Positions 53,216-61,831 of a DNA stretch of 64,000 nucleotides are shown here, in pieces. Numbering within the stretch: position 1 is the stretch's first letter; every line of letters starts with the position of its first letter. The translations under genes were made by a program, and so were the position numbers. Source of the stretch: a candidate division LCP-89 bacterium (GTDB lineage: Bacteria; Electryoneota; B3-LCP); NCBI GenBank assembly GCA_025774555.1, contig JALGVT010000006.1:91166-155165 (forward strand), written 5' to 3'. A model generated the notes under the pieces. It did no database searches and was not told where the DNA came from. It saw only the letters and a list, made by a program, of their open reading frames with translations.

Positions 53216-54730
53216 ATGGAATTTCTGAAAGAACTTGGTATCGAAGCTGTCAATTCGGGCGCCTGTTCCGGTCCCGACGCCTGGGTGCCTGCTGATGGCA
53301 GGGCTATAAACTCTTCAATCAATCCGGCTAACGGTGAGGTGATCGCTAAAGTTGCGCAGGCTTCATCCGAGGATTATGATAGAGTGATGGAAGCCGCGCT
53401 TGAAGCTTTCAAAGAGTGGCGTATGATTCCTGCTCCAAAACGCGGATTGATCGTGCGCGATCTTGGGGAAGCGCTGCGTGCCCAAAAGGATGCCCTGGGA
53501 AAACTGGTCTCACTGGAGATGGGCAAGATTGTTCAAGAGGGCTATGGCGAAGTACAGGAGATGATCGATATCTGCGATTTCTCTGTAGGATTATCACGTC
53601 AGTTGTACGGTTTGACAATGCACTCAGAACGTCCGCGGCACCGCATGTATGAACAGTGGCATCCGTTCGGAGTCGTCGGTGTAATCTCCGCTTTTAACTT
53701 CCCGGTGGCGGTATGGGCATGGAACGCCGCCATAGCCGCTGTCTGCGGCGACGTCACCCTCTGGAAACCATCATCGGAAACACCGCTGACCGCTATTGCC
53801 GTTCAGCATATCAGTAACAGTGTGATGAAAGCGCATAACCTGCAGGGCATTTTCAATCTGGTCATCGGTCGCGGCGCGGTTATCGGTGAAAAACTTGTCA
53901 ACGACCGCCGCATTCCGCTGGTTTCAGCTACCGGTTCCTGCGAAATGGGTTACCGCATCGGTAAAATCGTCGGCGAAAGGCTTGGCAAGACCATCCTTGA
54001 ACTTGGCGGCAACAATGCCGTAATAGTCGATGAAACGGCAGACGTTGATATGGCTGTCAGAGCTGTGTTGTTCGGAGCAGTTGGAACTTCCGGTCAGCGT
54101 TGCACTTCAACGCGCCGTGTCTTCCTGCATAAAGATATTGCCAAGGAATTCACCGACAAGCTGCTCAAGGCGTATAAACAGGTGCGCATTGGAGACCCCT
54201 TAGAAAAGAACACGCTAATGGGTCCGCTGGTCAATCAATCCGCAGTCGATATCATGCTTGAAGCCTTAGAAACGATCAAGAAAACCGGCGGTGAGATATT
54301 GCACGGCGGTAAAGTTCTTAAACGTTCCGGCTTCTTCATCGAACCGTGCATCGTAAAAGCACAGCACGACTGGCAGATTGTCCATGACGAAACCTTTGCC
54401 CCCATACTCTATCTGATCGATTTCGATAACTTCGATGACGTTATCGCCTGGCACAACGAGGTGCCGCAAGGACTGTCTTCGTCGATCTTCACCAACAGTT
54501 TTCAGCATGCCGAAATCTTCCTCTCGCATGAAGGTTCGGACTGCGGCATAGCCAACGTTAATATCGGCACCTCGGGCGCTGAAATCGGCGGGGCATTCGG
54601 AGGCGAAAAGGAAACAGGCGGAGGCAGGGAATCCGGTTCTGACGCCTGGAAGGCATACATGCGGCGTCAAACCAACACCATGAACTGGTCCAGTGAATTG
54701 CCGCTGGCGCAAGGAATTACGTTTGAATAA
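53216..54730 (+). CDS. Aldehyde dehydrogenase, ALDH7 (aminoadipate semialdehyde/P6C dehydrogenase) type
   Basis: 504 residues from ATG 53216; an upstream in-frame ATG (53171) would add a basic tail. Catalytic C296 (GTSGQRCTSTRR), E262 (LELGGNN) and N161 (SAFNFPVAVW). The sequence layout (ASSEDYDRVMEAALEAFKEWRMIPAPKRG, YEQWHPFGVVGVISAFNFP, ANVNIGTSGAEIGGAFGGEKETGGGRESGSDAWKAYMRR) matches ALDH7/antiquitin-like enzymes. With the lysine 6-transaminase next door, it probably oxidises piperideine-6-carboxylate/aminoadipate semialdehyde to alpha-aminoadipate. Confidence 0.9.
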   Translation: MEFLKELGIEAVNSGACSGPDAWVPADGRAINSSINPANGEVIAKVAQASSEDYDRVMEAALEAFKEWRMIPAPKRGLIVRDLGEALRAQKDALGKLVSLEMGKIVQEGYGEVQEMIDICDFSVGLSRQLYGLTMHSERPRHRMYEQWHPFGVVGVISAFNFPVAVWAWNAAIAAVCGDVTLWKPSSETPLTAIAVQHISNSVMKAHNLQGIFNLVIGRGAVIGEKLVNDRRIPLVSATGSCEMGYRIGKIVGERLGKTILELGGNNAVIVDETADVDMAVRAVLFGAVGTSGQRCTSTRRVFLHKDIAKEFTDKLLKAYKQVRIGDPLEKNTLMGPLVNQSAVDIMLEALETIKKTGGEILHGGKVLKRSGFFIEPCIVKAQHDWQIVHDETFAPILYLIDFDNFDDVIAWHNEVPQGLSSSIFTNSFQHAEIFLSHEGSDCGIANVNIGTSGAEIGGAFGGEKETGGGRESGSDAWKAYMRRQTNTMNWSSELPLAQGITFE

Positions 54731-54934
54731 ATCCAGTGAGACAGATCAACATTTCACATCGGGAAATACCTTATCTTGACGTAATTGATAAGAATCAGGA
54801 CTGAACGGAGATGACTAAATTCTTAAGGCGCATGTTATTGTCTCTGTACGTGATTGGTTTTACCCAACGGATGCTGTCTGAAATCAATAGACCGTAACCG
54901 GGTAATAAAATAACCAAACTACAGGAGATAAAAA

Positions 54935-56269
54935 ATGAGCAACTTGAAATACAACATCGATACAGAAAATGTACACAAGACCATCGGCAGCTACATGTTA
55001 GCCGACGGTTTCCCCATGGTCTTCGATCTGCGGAAATCCAAAGGCGTATTCTGCCATGATTCCCGCTCGGGGAAAGATTACTTGGATATGTTCACCTTCT
55101 TTGCCAGTTCGCCGATTGGCTATAATCATCCCAAACTAACCACCCCGGAGATGATCCAATTTCTTGGCGAAGTTGCGGTGAATAACATCACCAATTCGGA
55201 CTTGTACACCACTGAGATGGCTTCCTTCATTGAGACCTTCTTCAAGATTGCCGTTCCGGACGGTTTCAAGCATTCTTTCTACGTTTCCGGCGGAGCGCTG
55301 GCAAATGAGAATGCGCTGAAGGCTGCCTTCGATTGGAAGGTTCAGATGAATCTGCAGAAGGGTTACCGCCGCGAAGTCGGTCAGAAAGTCATCAGCTTCG
55401 ACCGGGCGTTTCATGGTCGCAGCGGTTACACGCTCTCTCTGACCCGCACCGAACCTGCCAAGTACCTCTGGTTCCCCATGTTTCCCTGGGCGAAGGTTTC
55501 TAACCCCGTTATCAAGTTCCCGTTGAACGATAAGAACCTGAAAGAAGTCAGGAAACTCGAGAAGCTGTCGTTAGCTCAAGTCAAACAGGCTTTCAAAGAC
55601 AATCCGGACGACGTTGCCGCTATCATAATCGAACCGATCCAGGGCGAAGGCGGCGACAACCACTTCCGTCCTGAATTCATGCAGGCGTTGAAAGTTTTAG
55701 CCGATGAAAATGACGCTATGCTTATCTTCGACTGTGTGCAGACCGGCATGGGCTTGACCGGCAAGATGTGGGCCTTTGAGCACTTCGGCATGAAGCCGGA
55801 TATGTTCACTTTCGGCAAGAAAGCGCAGGTGTGCGGTTTCTGCGCTAATGACAAAATCGAATCCATCGAAAACAACGTCTTCAATGTCAGTTCCCGCATC
55901 AATTCCACCTGGGGCGGCAACCTCATCGACATGGTGAGATGCGCCAAGTACCTGGAGATCATCGAAGAGGATAGGCTGGTGGATAACGCTGCCAGGATGG
56001 GTGATCTACTGTTGAATAATCTGCAGGACTTGCAAAAGGACTACCCGGAAATCATCACGAACGCCCGCGGGCGCGGCTTGATGTGCGCTTTCGACTTCCC
56101 GACGACCAATGAGCGCAATGCTTTCCAGAGCAAGATGTACGATAATCAGGTCGCGATTTTGGGTTGCGGTGAAAAATCCATCCGTTTCCGCCCGCCTCTG
56201 ACCATTCAAGCGAAGGAGATTGAAATGGCGATAGACATCATTCGCAAATCCTTGAAGGAACTCTACTGA
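54935..56269 (+). CDS. lat: L-lysine 6-transaminase
   Basis: 444 residues, class III PLP aminotransferase. FFASSPIGYNHPKL, YVSGGALANENALKAAFDWK, FDRAFHGRSGYTLSLT, IIEPIQGEGGDNHFRPEF and the PLP lysine in FTFGKKAQVCGF (295/296) match lysine 6-aminotransferase (LAT), which moves the epsilon-amino group of lysine to 2-oxoglutarate. Shine-Dalgarno AGGAGA. 204 bases after the ALDH7-type gene on the same strand; a clear terminator follows. Confidence 0.92.
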   Translation: MSNLKYNIDTENVHKTIGSYMLADGFPMVFDLRKSKGVFCHDSRSGKDYLDMFTFFASSPIGYNHPKLTTPEMIQFLGEVAVNNITNSDLYTTEMASFIETFFKIAVPDGFKHSFYVSGGALANENALKAAFDWKVQMNLQKGYRREVGQKVISFDRAFHGRSGYTLSLTRTEPAKYLWFPMFPWAKVSNPVIKFPLNDKNLKEVRKLEKLSLAQVKQAFKDNPDDVAAIIIEPIQGEGGDNHFRPEFMQALKVLADENDAMLIFDCVQTGMGLTGKMWAFEHFGMKPDMFTFGKKAQVCGFCANDKIESIENNVFNVSSRINSTWGGNLIDMVRCAKYLEIIEEDRLVDNAARMGDLLLNNLQDLQKDYPEIITNARGRGLMCAFDFPTTNERNAFQSKMYDNQVAILGCGEKSIRFRPPLTIQAKEIEMAIDIIRKSLKELY

Positions 56270-56308
56270 ACAGTGAACGGTAAACCTTGAACCGTAAACT
56301 GAGAACAG

Positions 56309-56342
56309 AAAAAATCCCCTGCATGCGTCGGGGATTTTTTTA
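56309..56342 (+). terminator. Rho-independent terminator after lat
   Basis: AAAAATCCCC, 9-base loop, CGGGGATTTTTTT: a GC stem flanked by A and T tracts. Confidence 0.9.
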
Positions 56343-56568
56343 TTGCAGATTGTTTATTCTGTCATTCCCGTGTGGCGTAGCCATCCCTTCGGGAAAAACG
56401 GGAATCCAGTAGGGGCGCACGGCAGTGCGCCCTGCAATAGTGGTGAGTTGCTGTCTGTCCGGGACGTCCCCCGACTTTATCGGGGCCCCTTCGCATACCA
56501 TAGGCATTGCTTCGCAAGAAGCTGTCCCGGGCACCCGCCTTCAACCGCTTGACTTTGTTAGGCTTATA
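56343..56568. repeat. Mosaic of dispersed repeat fragments
   Basis: Contains GTCATTCCCGTG ... ACGGGAATCC inverted arms (about 56360-56408) around CATCCCTTCGGG, then GGGGCGCACGGCAGTGCGCCC, then CCCCCGACTTTATCGGGG and TTGCTTCGCAAGAAGC hairpins. No gene is supported. It lies at the converging ends of lat and the nitroreductase. Confidence 0.65.
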
Positions 56569-57681
56569 TTATGAAATAATTATACTATCCAGGCTTCTCC
56601 GAATACTTGATTTAGCCTTATTACCATAACCCAATCTGATTACGAATTGAATTGTATGATCTATTTTTAGATCTGATTGTATGTCTGAAGACCAAGGGCT
56701 TTCTTCTAATAGTTGTGACATAGTGTGATGGACAATATTCAATTCTGTCAATTTAAGTCCCACTTTTTGATATAATCTTCCACATTCGAGTAATGAGTTG
56801 GGGGAATTATCAGCACTATTTAAGATTAGAAATCCAGAACAATTTTTTACCTGATCCCTGGCAATATCGATACCCTTTTTACGAAAAGATTCACCCATTG
56901 CCGTTTTGCGATTAAAGAAATTATACCAAACAAATTTAGCCATCCAATTCATACCTAAAGCCTCTGAAGTAATACCATCTCCATGTTCCTTTGCTTCTGA
57001 TTTTGAAAATCGAAGCCAATTTGCTAATTCTTTTTGTTTCTTGTCGTTAAAAGTCTGTTGTTTAATAGCTTCTGGCATACTATTGGCGATCCATTTACCT
57101 TCAGAACTTCCCAATGGGAAATAAAAAATATTGTTAGGTGCTAGGTTTAATATTTCCTTTAATTCATTTGATTTGATTTCTTTTTTGTCGAAGTTAGTTC
57201 TAGTAGTAGCCCTATTCTTAATCAATTCGAGATATCTTTCTTGTGTCGGAGAGCTTTTCTTGAGATTTACCTGAAAAACGTCAGTCTCTTTTAAATCCTT
57301 TGCAATTAAGTTTAATTCAACATCAAATCCTATGGCAGATGACGCTATTAAGAGTGTTTCCGCGAAAGCTGAAAGAGAAAGAAATCCTTCCCTATTTGTT
57401 GAATCTACTTCAGGAAGCCATCTTGTTTTATCCGATTGAATGATAAGTTCTGATTGAGATTGAGCTTTTACAATCCAGGGCTGAGTATTATGTCCGCTTG
57501 GAGAAAGTGCAGCATAACCTAAGATTTGAACCAGTTCTTCTGGTAAATTATTCATTTCTACTCCTTTAGTTATTTCATACAAAGACTTACGATAAACACC
57601 TGCACAGGACATAAGCATCGGAGTCAATGTAATGCAAGCTCCAGTTGCATGTAAAAACTGAATAAATTCTCTTCTGTCCAT
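56569..57681 (-). CDS. Acg-type nitroreductase-fold protein, Tat/lipoprotein signal
   Basis: 370 residues. The N-terminus MDRREFIQFLHATGACITLT has a twin-arginine-like RREFI motif and a lipobox LMSC26. The body has the nitroreductase layout (AALSPSGHNTQPWIVKAQS FMN-binding start, NRATTRTNFDKKEI, C-terminal VIRLGYG) of the Acg/TM1586 group. Probably an exported FMN enzyme; substrate unknown. Base composition is clearly more AT-rich than every neighbour, with many AAA/ATT codons, which suggests recent transfer. Confidence 0.78.
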   Translation of the reverse strand: MDRREFIQFLHATGACITLTPMLMSCAGVYRKSLYEITKGVEMNNLPEELVQILGYAALSPSGHNTQPWIVKAQSQSELIIQSDKTRWLPEVDSTNREGFLSLSAFAETLLIASSAIGFDVELNLIAKDLKETDVFQVNLKKSSPTQERYLELIKNRATTRTNFDKKEIKSNELKEILNLAPNNIFYFPLGSSEGKWIANSMPEAIKQQTFNDKKQKELANWLRFSKSEAKEHGDGITSEALGMNWMAKFVWYNFFNRKTAMGESFRKKGIDIARDQVKNCSGFLILNSADNSPNSLLECGRLYQKVGLKLTELNIVHHTMSQLLEESPWSSDIQSDLKIDHTIQFVIRLGYGNKAKSSIRRSLDSIIIS

Positions 57682-58026
57682 AATACATATCCTCTATAAT
57701 TATTTATAGTAAGCACTCCGTCAGGCAAATTTATTGATTATGTGTTTCTAATAAAATGTACTACACCCCAAAAAGCAAGACATTTATAAGCGGCTTTTTA
57801 TGTAGAGTTTAAGAGCCATTCGGTTTAAATTCGACCGGATTCAGGTAGCTCAGGGTTTAACGCGGGTAAAGGTGATTATAGTTGAAACTCGAAATATGAA
57901 AGCACAATGTATCTGATTCTAACAGAGGAACAGAATCGAATACTTACGTTGCCCGGTGCCCCACAGTTCTACTGTGGAGTTCCCATTCTACATTACCCCC
58001 AACCACAAACTCCCTTCAAAAACCTC

Positions 58027-58055
58027 TTGACTTTTACCTATAGTTGTTGTATATT
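58027..58055 (+). promoter_or_regulatory. Orphan promoter-like sequence 2
   Basis: TTGACT (58027-58032), 17 bases, TATATT (58050-58055). No gene follows on this strand. Confidence 0.5.
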
Positions 58056-58157
58056 ATATACAAGGACTCGAGTGTTAATCATCTTCGTAATCCGTGAAAT
58101 CCGCGTCATCCGTGGTTTAGACAATCGTATATACACAACAAATATCCAGGTAAACTC

Positions 58158-58187
58158 TTGCCTTTACCCCTGTTTGTGTGTTATATT
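58158..58187 (+). promoter_or_regulatory. Orphan promoter-like sequence 3
   Basis: TTGCCT (58158-58163), 18 bases, TATATT (58182-58187). Same context as copy 2 (AAACTCTTG before, GRCTCGA after), so both are direct repeats about 130 bases apart. Confidence 0.45.
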
Positions 58188-58266
58188 ATATATATAGGCT
58201 CGAATTTTATCCGCACCACTCGCTGGCTTTCAAGCCCCTGGAACCTAAGACCAGTGATAAAAAAGA

Positions 58267-58314
58267 GCGACACCAGGTCATGTCGCCCATTTTTAGGCGA
58301 CAAATTTATCGCCT
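58267..58314 (+). other. Alternating stem arms (possible structured RNA)
   Basis: GCGACA (58267), TGTCGCC (58281), GGCGACA (58296) and TCGCCT (58309) alternate, so the middle arms can pair with either neighbour, as in competing hairpins. It lies ~80 bases after orphan promoter 3. Confidence 0.35.
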
Positions 58315-58495
58315 GCGTACTTTGCGCTGCCTCAAATCATCAAGTTTCCCGCAGGAATTCACGACAAATCCGACAAATCTATTTACAGTAAAAAGGGTCA
58401 GCGCCCCGAAGGGGTTTCCGTTGGTCACAAGACCCCCGAAGGGGCACGCAACCCCTACTGGATTCTGTATTCTGACTACTGAATTCTTAAAAAAA

Positions 58496-59899
58496 TCACA
58501 TCTCGCCCTTTTTCACCCTCGTTTCCACGTCCAGCCATTTCCTGCCTAAGAAGAGCGTAATCGGCGAAATCATCGTCGATATGCCCACGATGATCCACAT
58601 CAGTTCGGTATTGCGCGGTCCCGTTTCCGGGCAGAGGTTAGCCAAGAGAATGCCGGTGATCGGTCCCGCAGCCACCTTGGCAAAGAACATGGGAGCTTTC
58701 GAATATGCCATGTAGGAGGCTTCACGTCCGGGCGGAGCAATCGAAGCGGTGTAATCATAAACCCGCGGCGAATAAATCGCTTCACCGATGGACAATACCA
58801 CCTGGAATCCCACGATCATGGCGATGCTTTCGCCGAACCCCATGAAGAAAACCGACCCCGCCGCGATGAACGATCCGAACATGATCACGTTGAATCCCTT
58901 CATGCGTCCGGTGATCGCGGTCATCACGGGCACCAGGAAGATGATGATGGCGGGATTGATGCTGTAAAGTTTGCCCGTCCATTCCTTCAGGTCGATGCGC
59001 TCCATGTAGAGCGGATAGAGCGAATGATTGTACTGGAAGATCATCTTCACCAGCACCAGCAGGAAGATGAAGGTGATAAAGATCCAGAAGCGTTTTTCGT
59101 GCACAATCTCCCGCATGATCGACCAGGCGGATTCGCTCTTGACCTCTTTTCCAAATTCAACCTGCGCCGGTTTGGCGATCTCTTCCTCCTCGTCATCGTT
59201 GAAGGCTTCCTCAGGGATTTTACTGCGGATGAAGAAGATCACAAGCACCATCGATACCAGTGTTGCAAATATGGCGACGAGGAAAATCACCTGCGTGGGG
59301 CGCACCAGCAGTGTTTTACCGAACACGTCGAAGTACATGTTTTCGGTGAAGGTGGAGCGAATGGGATCCAGGGTCAGACCGGCGGCTAAGGAGCCCACGT
59401 TCATCACCACGTAGTACCATGAGAAGGCGAATTTCTGAGCTTTCTTATTAGAGAAGAGTTTCACCGCGGCTGCCAGCAGCGGAATCATATACGCAAATCC
59501 AACCGACAGCAGGAACAGACCGGGAAAAACCACCCAGGCGTTAGTCGTGAAGGTGATAGCTACTCTGCCGACGAGCGCGATAATCAGACCGACGAAAAGC
59601 GCTTTCTTGATGCCCATAGAATCGGCTATGAAACCGACGAAGAGCATGAAGAATGACATCGAAGCCGCGAAGATGCCGAAGATGGTGCCGGCAAGTTTAT
59701 CGGAAAGACCCATATCCTGAGTCATGAAGATCATCAGCATCAGCACGGATGAGAAGTAGCAGAGGCTTTCCAATACTTTGATGATAAAGGTGATCCAGAT
59801 TTCGCGGGGACAGGTGAAGAGGCTTTTCAAGCCGTGATAGTAATCGAGGGCGATGGTTTTCAGCAGTCCATCGCTGACGGCAGGGTTTTGTGTGATCAT
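58496..59899 (-). CDS. Major facilitator superfamily transporter (POT/PTR-like)
   Basis: 467 residues from ATG 59897-59899 with AGGAAA upstream; the frame extends to 59953 but the added stretch lacks a good site. About 12 transmembrane helices, a central acidic cytosolic loop (NDDEEEEIAKP), and MFS motif-A-like GFIADSMGIKKAL. The second half (SIGEAIYSPRVYDYTASIAPPGREASYMAYSKAPMFF) resembles peptide-transporter relatives. Substrate unknown. Confidence 0.85.
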   Translation of the reverse strand: MITQNPAVSDGLLKTIALDYYHGLKSLFTCPREIWITFIIKVLESLCYFSSVLMLMIFMTQDMGLSDKLAGTIFGIFAASMSFFMLFVGFIADSMGIKKALFVGLIIALVGRVAITFTTNAWVVFPGLFLLSVGFAYMIPLLAAAVKLFSNKKAQKFAFSWYYVVMNVGSLAAGLTLDPIRSTFTENMYFDVFGKTLLVRPTQVIFLVAIFATLVSMVLVIFFIRSKIPEEAFNDDEEEEIAKPAQVEFGKEVKSESAWSIMREIVHEKRFWIFITFIFLLVLVKMIFQYNHSLYPLYMERIDLKEWTGKLYSINPAIIIFLVPVMTAITGRMKGFNVIMFGSFIAAGSVFFMGFGESIAMIVGFQVVLSIGEAIYSPRVYDYTASIAPPGREASYMAYSKAPMFFAKVAAGPITGILLANLCPETGPRNTELMWIIVGISTMISPITLFLGRKWLDVETRVKKGEM

Positions 59900-59986
59900 G
59901 GTTTCCTGTATTGATTGATCTGTGAATATACAAAAGATAATTGACAGATGCAATCGGTTTGGCGGGTATGTGGGTTTAGGGGACTA

Positions 59987-60046
59987 CAGATCCCCCCTTG
60001 GAAAAAAAAGGGGGGTAAAAAAAGAGGGGCGCACCGCCGTGCGCCC
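59987..60046 (+). repeat. C-tract/G-tract dispersed repeat, copy 2
   Basis: CAGATCCCCCCTT, A-tract, GGGGGG, A-tract, then GGGGCGCACCGCCGTGCGCC. Same module as 63744-63810 and, inverted, 4813-4864. Confidence 0.7.
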
Positions 60047-60057
60047 TTACACTCAGA

Positions 60058-60087
60058 GGTCGGGGTCAGGGGCGGCCCCGACTACGG
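60058..60087 (+). repeat. GTCGGGG...CGACTACGG dispersed block, copy 2
   Basis: GGTCGGGGTCAGGGGCGGCC then CCGACTACGG, immediately downstream of the stop of the T9SS gene (minus strand). Confidence 0.75.
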
Positions 60088-60098
60088 ACTTCTGCGCT

Positions 60099-61373
60099 CT
60101 ATTTCATCAGTACCATTTTACCGGTGGCGTTGAAATCGCCTGCTGTCAAGCGGTAAATGTAGATCCCTGACGCCAGATGCGAGGCATCGAAGGATATTTC
60201 ATGCACACCAGCATCTCTCATACCGTTGACCAGTCTCACAACCTCACGCCCGCCTATATCGTAGACCGATAGGTTTACATGGCTGAAAGCTGATAGCTGA
60301 AAGCTGATAGCTGTGGTGGGATTGAAGGGATTGGGATACACACCATACAGAGCGAATTCTGATGGAGTGGCATTCATTTCACCTGTCATAATCTCATCAA
60401 ACGGATTGGGAGCGCCATCCACCGGGAAGGGGACAAATCCGGCAACATGATCTGTGCCTGACTTCACAAAGGGGAAACCGCTCGTATCCCACTCTATAGC
60501 GGGATACTCCCCGATTCTACCAGTGAAAACGTAATTGCCTGCAGCATAGCTGCCCGGCACCGGGAAGAACATGTTCGGACGGTTGATCGTCCAGCCAGGC
60601 AGGTAGTTTGTGAATGATCTCTGAGCTACCGTGGTTGGAACGCCGCCTTCATAGGCGAGGTCAAGCCAGGCATCAAAATCGAGAGCAGTAGTTCCGGCAT
60701 TTTCCACGAAGAGTTCGTAGTAAACATTTCCACCAGTTGAGGGGACGGGTGATCCGGATACATAGGTAAGCGTGATGTTCATATTGGGCGTACCGGTTAT
60801 CCCATCGATGGAGAGATCGTCATAGAAAGTCTCATCCGGATCGGGACCACCACCGGAGTATCCCCAAACCCTGAAGCCGTTTACGGTTTTGGTGGGATCG
60901 ATGAAACTGGTCACGTCATATGATTGCCAGAAAGACATCGGCCAGATCAGGTCTTCATCATAGCTCCCGTCTGTATAGTAAAAGTCGATAGCTGCAATAG
61001 CTTCTTCCGGCTGCATGCACCAGACGGTGGCAGAGGCTATGTCTGAACCCGCTATAGGGGTGATATCCTGCCTTAGCCAGTGATTGCCTATGTCGTAGGC
61101 GCAGTAGCTGCCGGTATGAGGTGTAACCGTGGAAATGGTCCAAGAGCCATCATGATACCAGGGCGGGAAATCGCCTGTTTCAAACCCGTTATTGACGAGC
61201 ATTTCAGTGTCGGTGCCTGCCTGCGGTTTCAGAGTAGGCGCTTTCTCAACCTGAGATAGGTCGATAATAAAGCTGCCACTTTGTACGATCTGTGCGGCAG
61301 ATGGCAAGGTCAATGCTGCCACAGCAATCAGTACTAGTGAAATCATACAAAACCTGTAGATTACATTTTTCAT
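60099..61373 (-). CDS. Secreted protein with Ig-like module and type IX sorting tail
   Basis: 424 residues. Signal peptide MKNVIYRFCMISLVLIAVAA..., then a carbohydrate-binding-like jellyroll (about 55-200: NNGFETGDFPPWYHDGSWTI...), an Ig-like module (about 205-310, ITLTYVSGSPVPSTGG...FPFVKSG) shared with two other secreted proteins, and a Por tail (VYPNPFNPTTAISFQL...GDFNATGKMVLMK). Role unknown; probably surface-attached. Strong promoter at 61455-61483. A heptamer repeat (60281-60313) lies inside the tail coding region. Confidence 0.87.
   Translation of the reverse strand: MKNVIYRFCMISLVLIAVAALTLPSAAQIVQSGSFIIDLSQVEKAPTLKPQAGTDTEMLVNNGFETGDFPPWYHDGSWTISTVTPHTGSYCAYDIGNHWLRQDITPIAGSDIASATVWCMQPEEAIAAIDFYYTDGSYDEDLIWPMSFWQSYDVTSFIDPTKTVNGFRVWGYSGGGPDPDETFYDDLSIDGITGTPNMNITLTYVSGSPVPSTGGNVYYELFVENAGTTALDFDAWLDLAYEGGVPTTVAQRSFTNYLPGWTINRPNMFFPVPGSYAAGNYVFTGRIGEYPAIEWDTSGFPFVKSGTDHVAGFVPFPVDGAPNPFDEIMTGEMNATPSEFALYGVYPNPFNPTTAISFQLSAFSHVNLSVYDIGGREVVRLVNGMRDAGVHEISFDASHLASGIYIYRLTAGDFNATGKMVLMK
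60281..60313. repeat. Heptamer repeat inside the sorting-tail coding sequence
   Basis: Plus strand: GGCTGAAAGCTGATAGCTGA then AAGCTGATAGCTG; units AGCTGAA/AGCTGAT with period 7. It encodes the residues QLSAFS of the tail. Confidence 0.8.
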
Positions 61374-61454
61374 GTGTGCCTCCAGTTAGTGGATGTTTGG
61401 TCTACCGAGTTATCTGTATTAATTAATTTCAAGCTCACCATCCAGGATTCTACC

Positions 61455-61483
61455 AATATAGTCAAATCTTTTCGGTTTGTCAA
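61455..61483 (-). promoter_or_regulatory. Promoter of the 60099-61373 gene
   Basis: Minus strand: TTGACA (61478-61483), 17 bases, TATATT (61455-61460). Confidence 0.78.
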
Positions 61484-61612
61484 GCACTATTTTTTAGCCA
61501 ATCACGAAAATTTCAGAAAACTCCTGTAAAAAAAGGGTTGAACACGAGATTCGCCCTTGCAATTGTCTGAACCACAGATTACACGGATTTCACAGATTGC
61601 GCAGATTAAAAA

Positions 61613-61781
61613 AGGGGCTGTCCCAAAAGTCTATAAACTGTCATTGTCCCATAGGGATGCCTTCGGCACGAACGAAGTGTGGTAATCTCTTAGTGCTTGT
61701 AATATAGGTGTAATATAGGAGATTGCCACGTCACTACGTTCCTCGCAATGACTCGATATTCCTCTTTTGGGACAGCCCCTT
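61613..61781. repeat. Palindromic element, A-type core, copy 4
   Basis: AGGGGCTGTCCCAAAAG ... CTTTTGGGACAGCCCCT arms. The core TCATTG-GAACGAAGTGTGGTAATCT is split by TCCCATAGGGATGCCTTCGG, as in copy 3. It abuts the CACAGATTACACGG module. Confidence 0.88.
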
Positions 61782-61790
61782 ACACTCAGA

Positions 61791-61820
61791 GGTCGGGGTC
61801 AGGGACGACCCCGACTATGG
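61791..61820 (+). repeat. GTCGGGG...CGACTATGG dispersed block, copy 3
   Basis: GGTCGGGGTCAGGGACGACC then CCGACTATGG. The flanks (ACTCAGA before, TCTGCGCTCTATTTCATCAG after) also match copy 2. Confidence 0.75.
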
Positions 61821-61831
61821 TATTCTGCGCT

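Larger units (their letters stand above)
57682..58495. other. Intergenic region with orphan promoters and repeats (814 bp)
   Basis: 57682-57900 is AT-rich without a recognised feature. 58027-58055 and 58158-58187 are promoter-like direct repeats; 58093-58120 carries the CGTGAAATCCGCGTCATCCG module; 58267-58314 has alternating stem arms; 58400-58460 has CCCCGAAGGGG fragments. The plus-strand frame across 58178-58549 overlaps the MFS gene end and repeats and is not a credible gene. Confidence 0.65.
61374..61831. other. Intergenic region (458 bp)
   Basis: Holds the minus-strand promoter of the 61373 gene (61455-61483), a CACAGATTACACGGATTTCA module (61574-61607), a palindromic element (61613-61781) and a GTCGGGG block (61791-61820). 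No gene is supported. Confidence 0.7.

Noticed and set aside
54811..54897. 28-codon ORF (MTKFLRRMLLSLYVIGFTQR...) upstream of lat
   Set aside because: GGAG abuts the ATG, no family is recognised and it is short; could be chance, noted only.
58178..58549. 123-codon open frame on the plus strand
   Set aside because: Made of repeat DNA, runs into the end of the MFS gene, no domain or Shine-Dalgarno.
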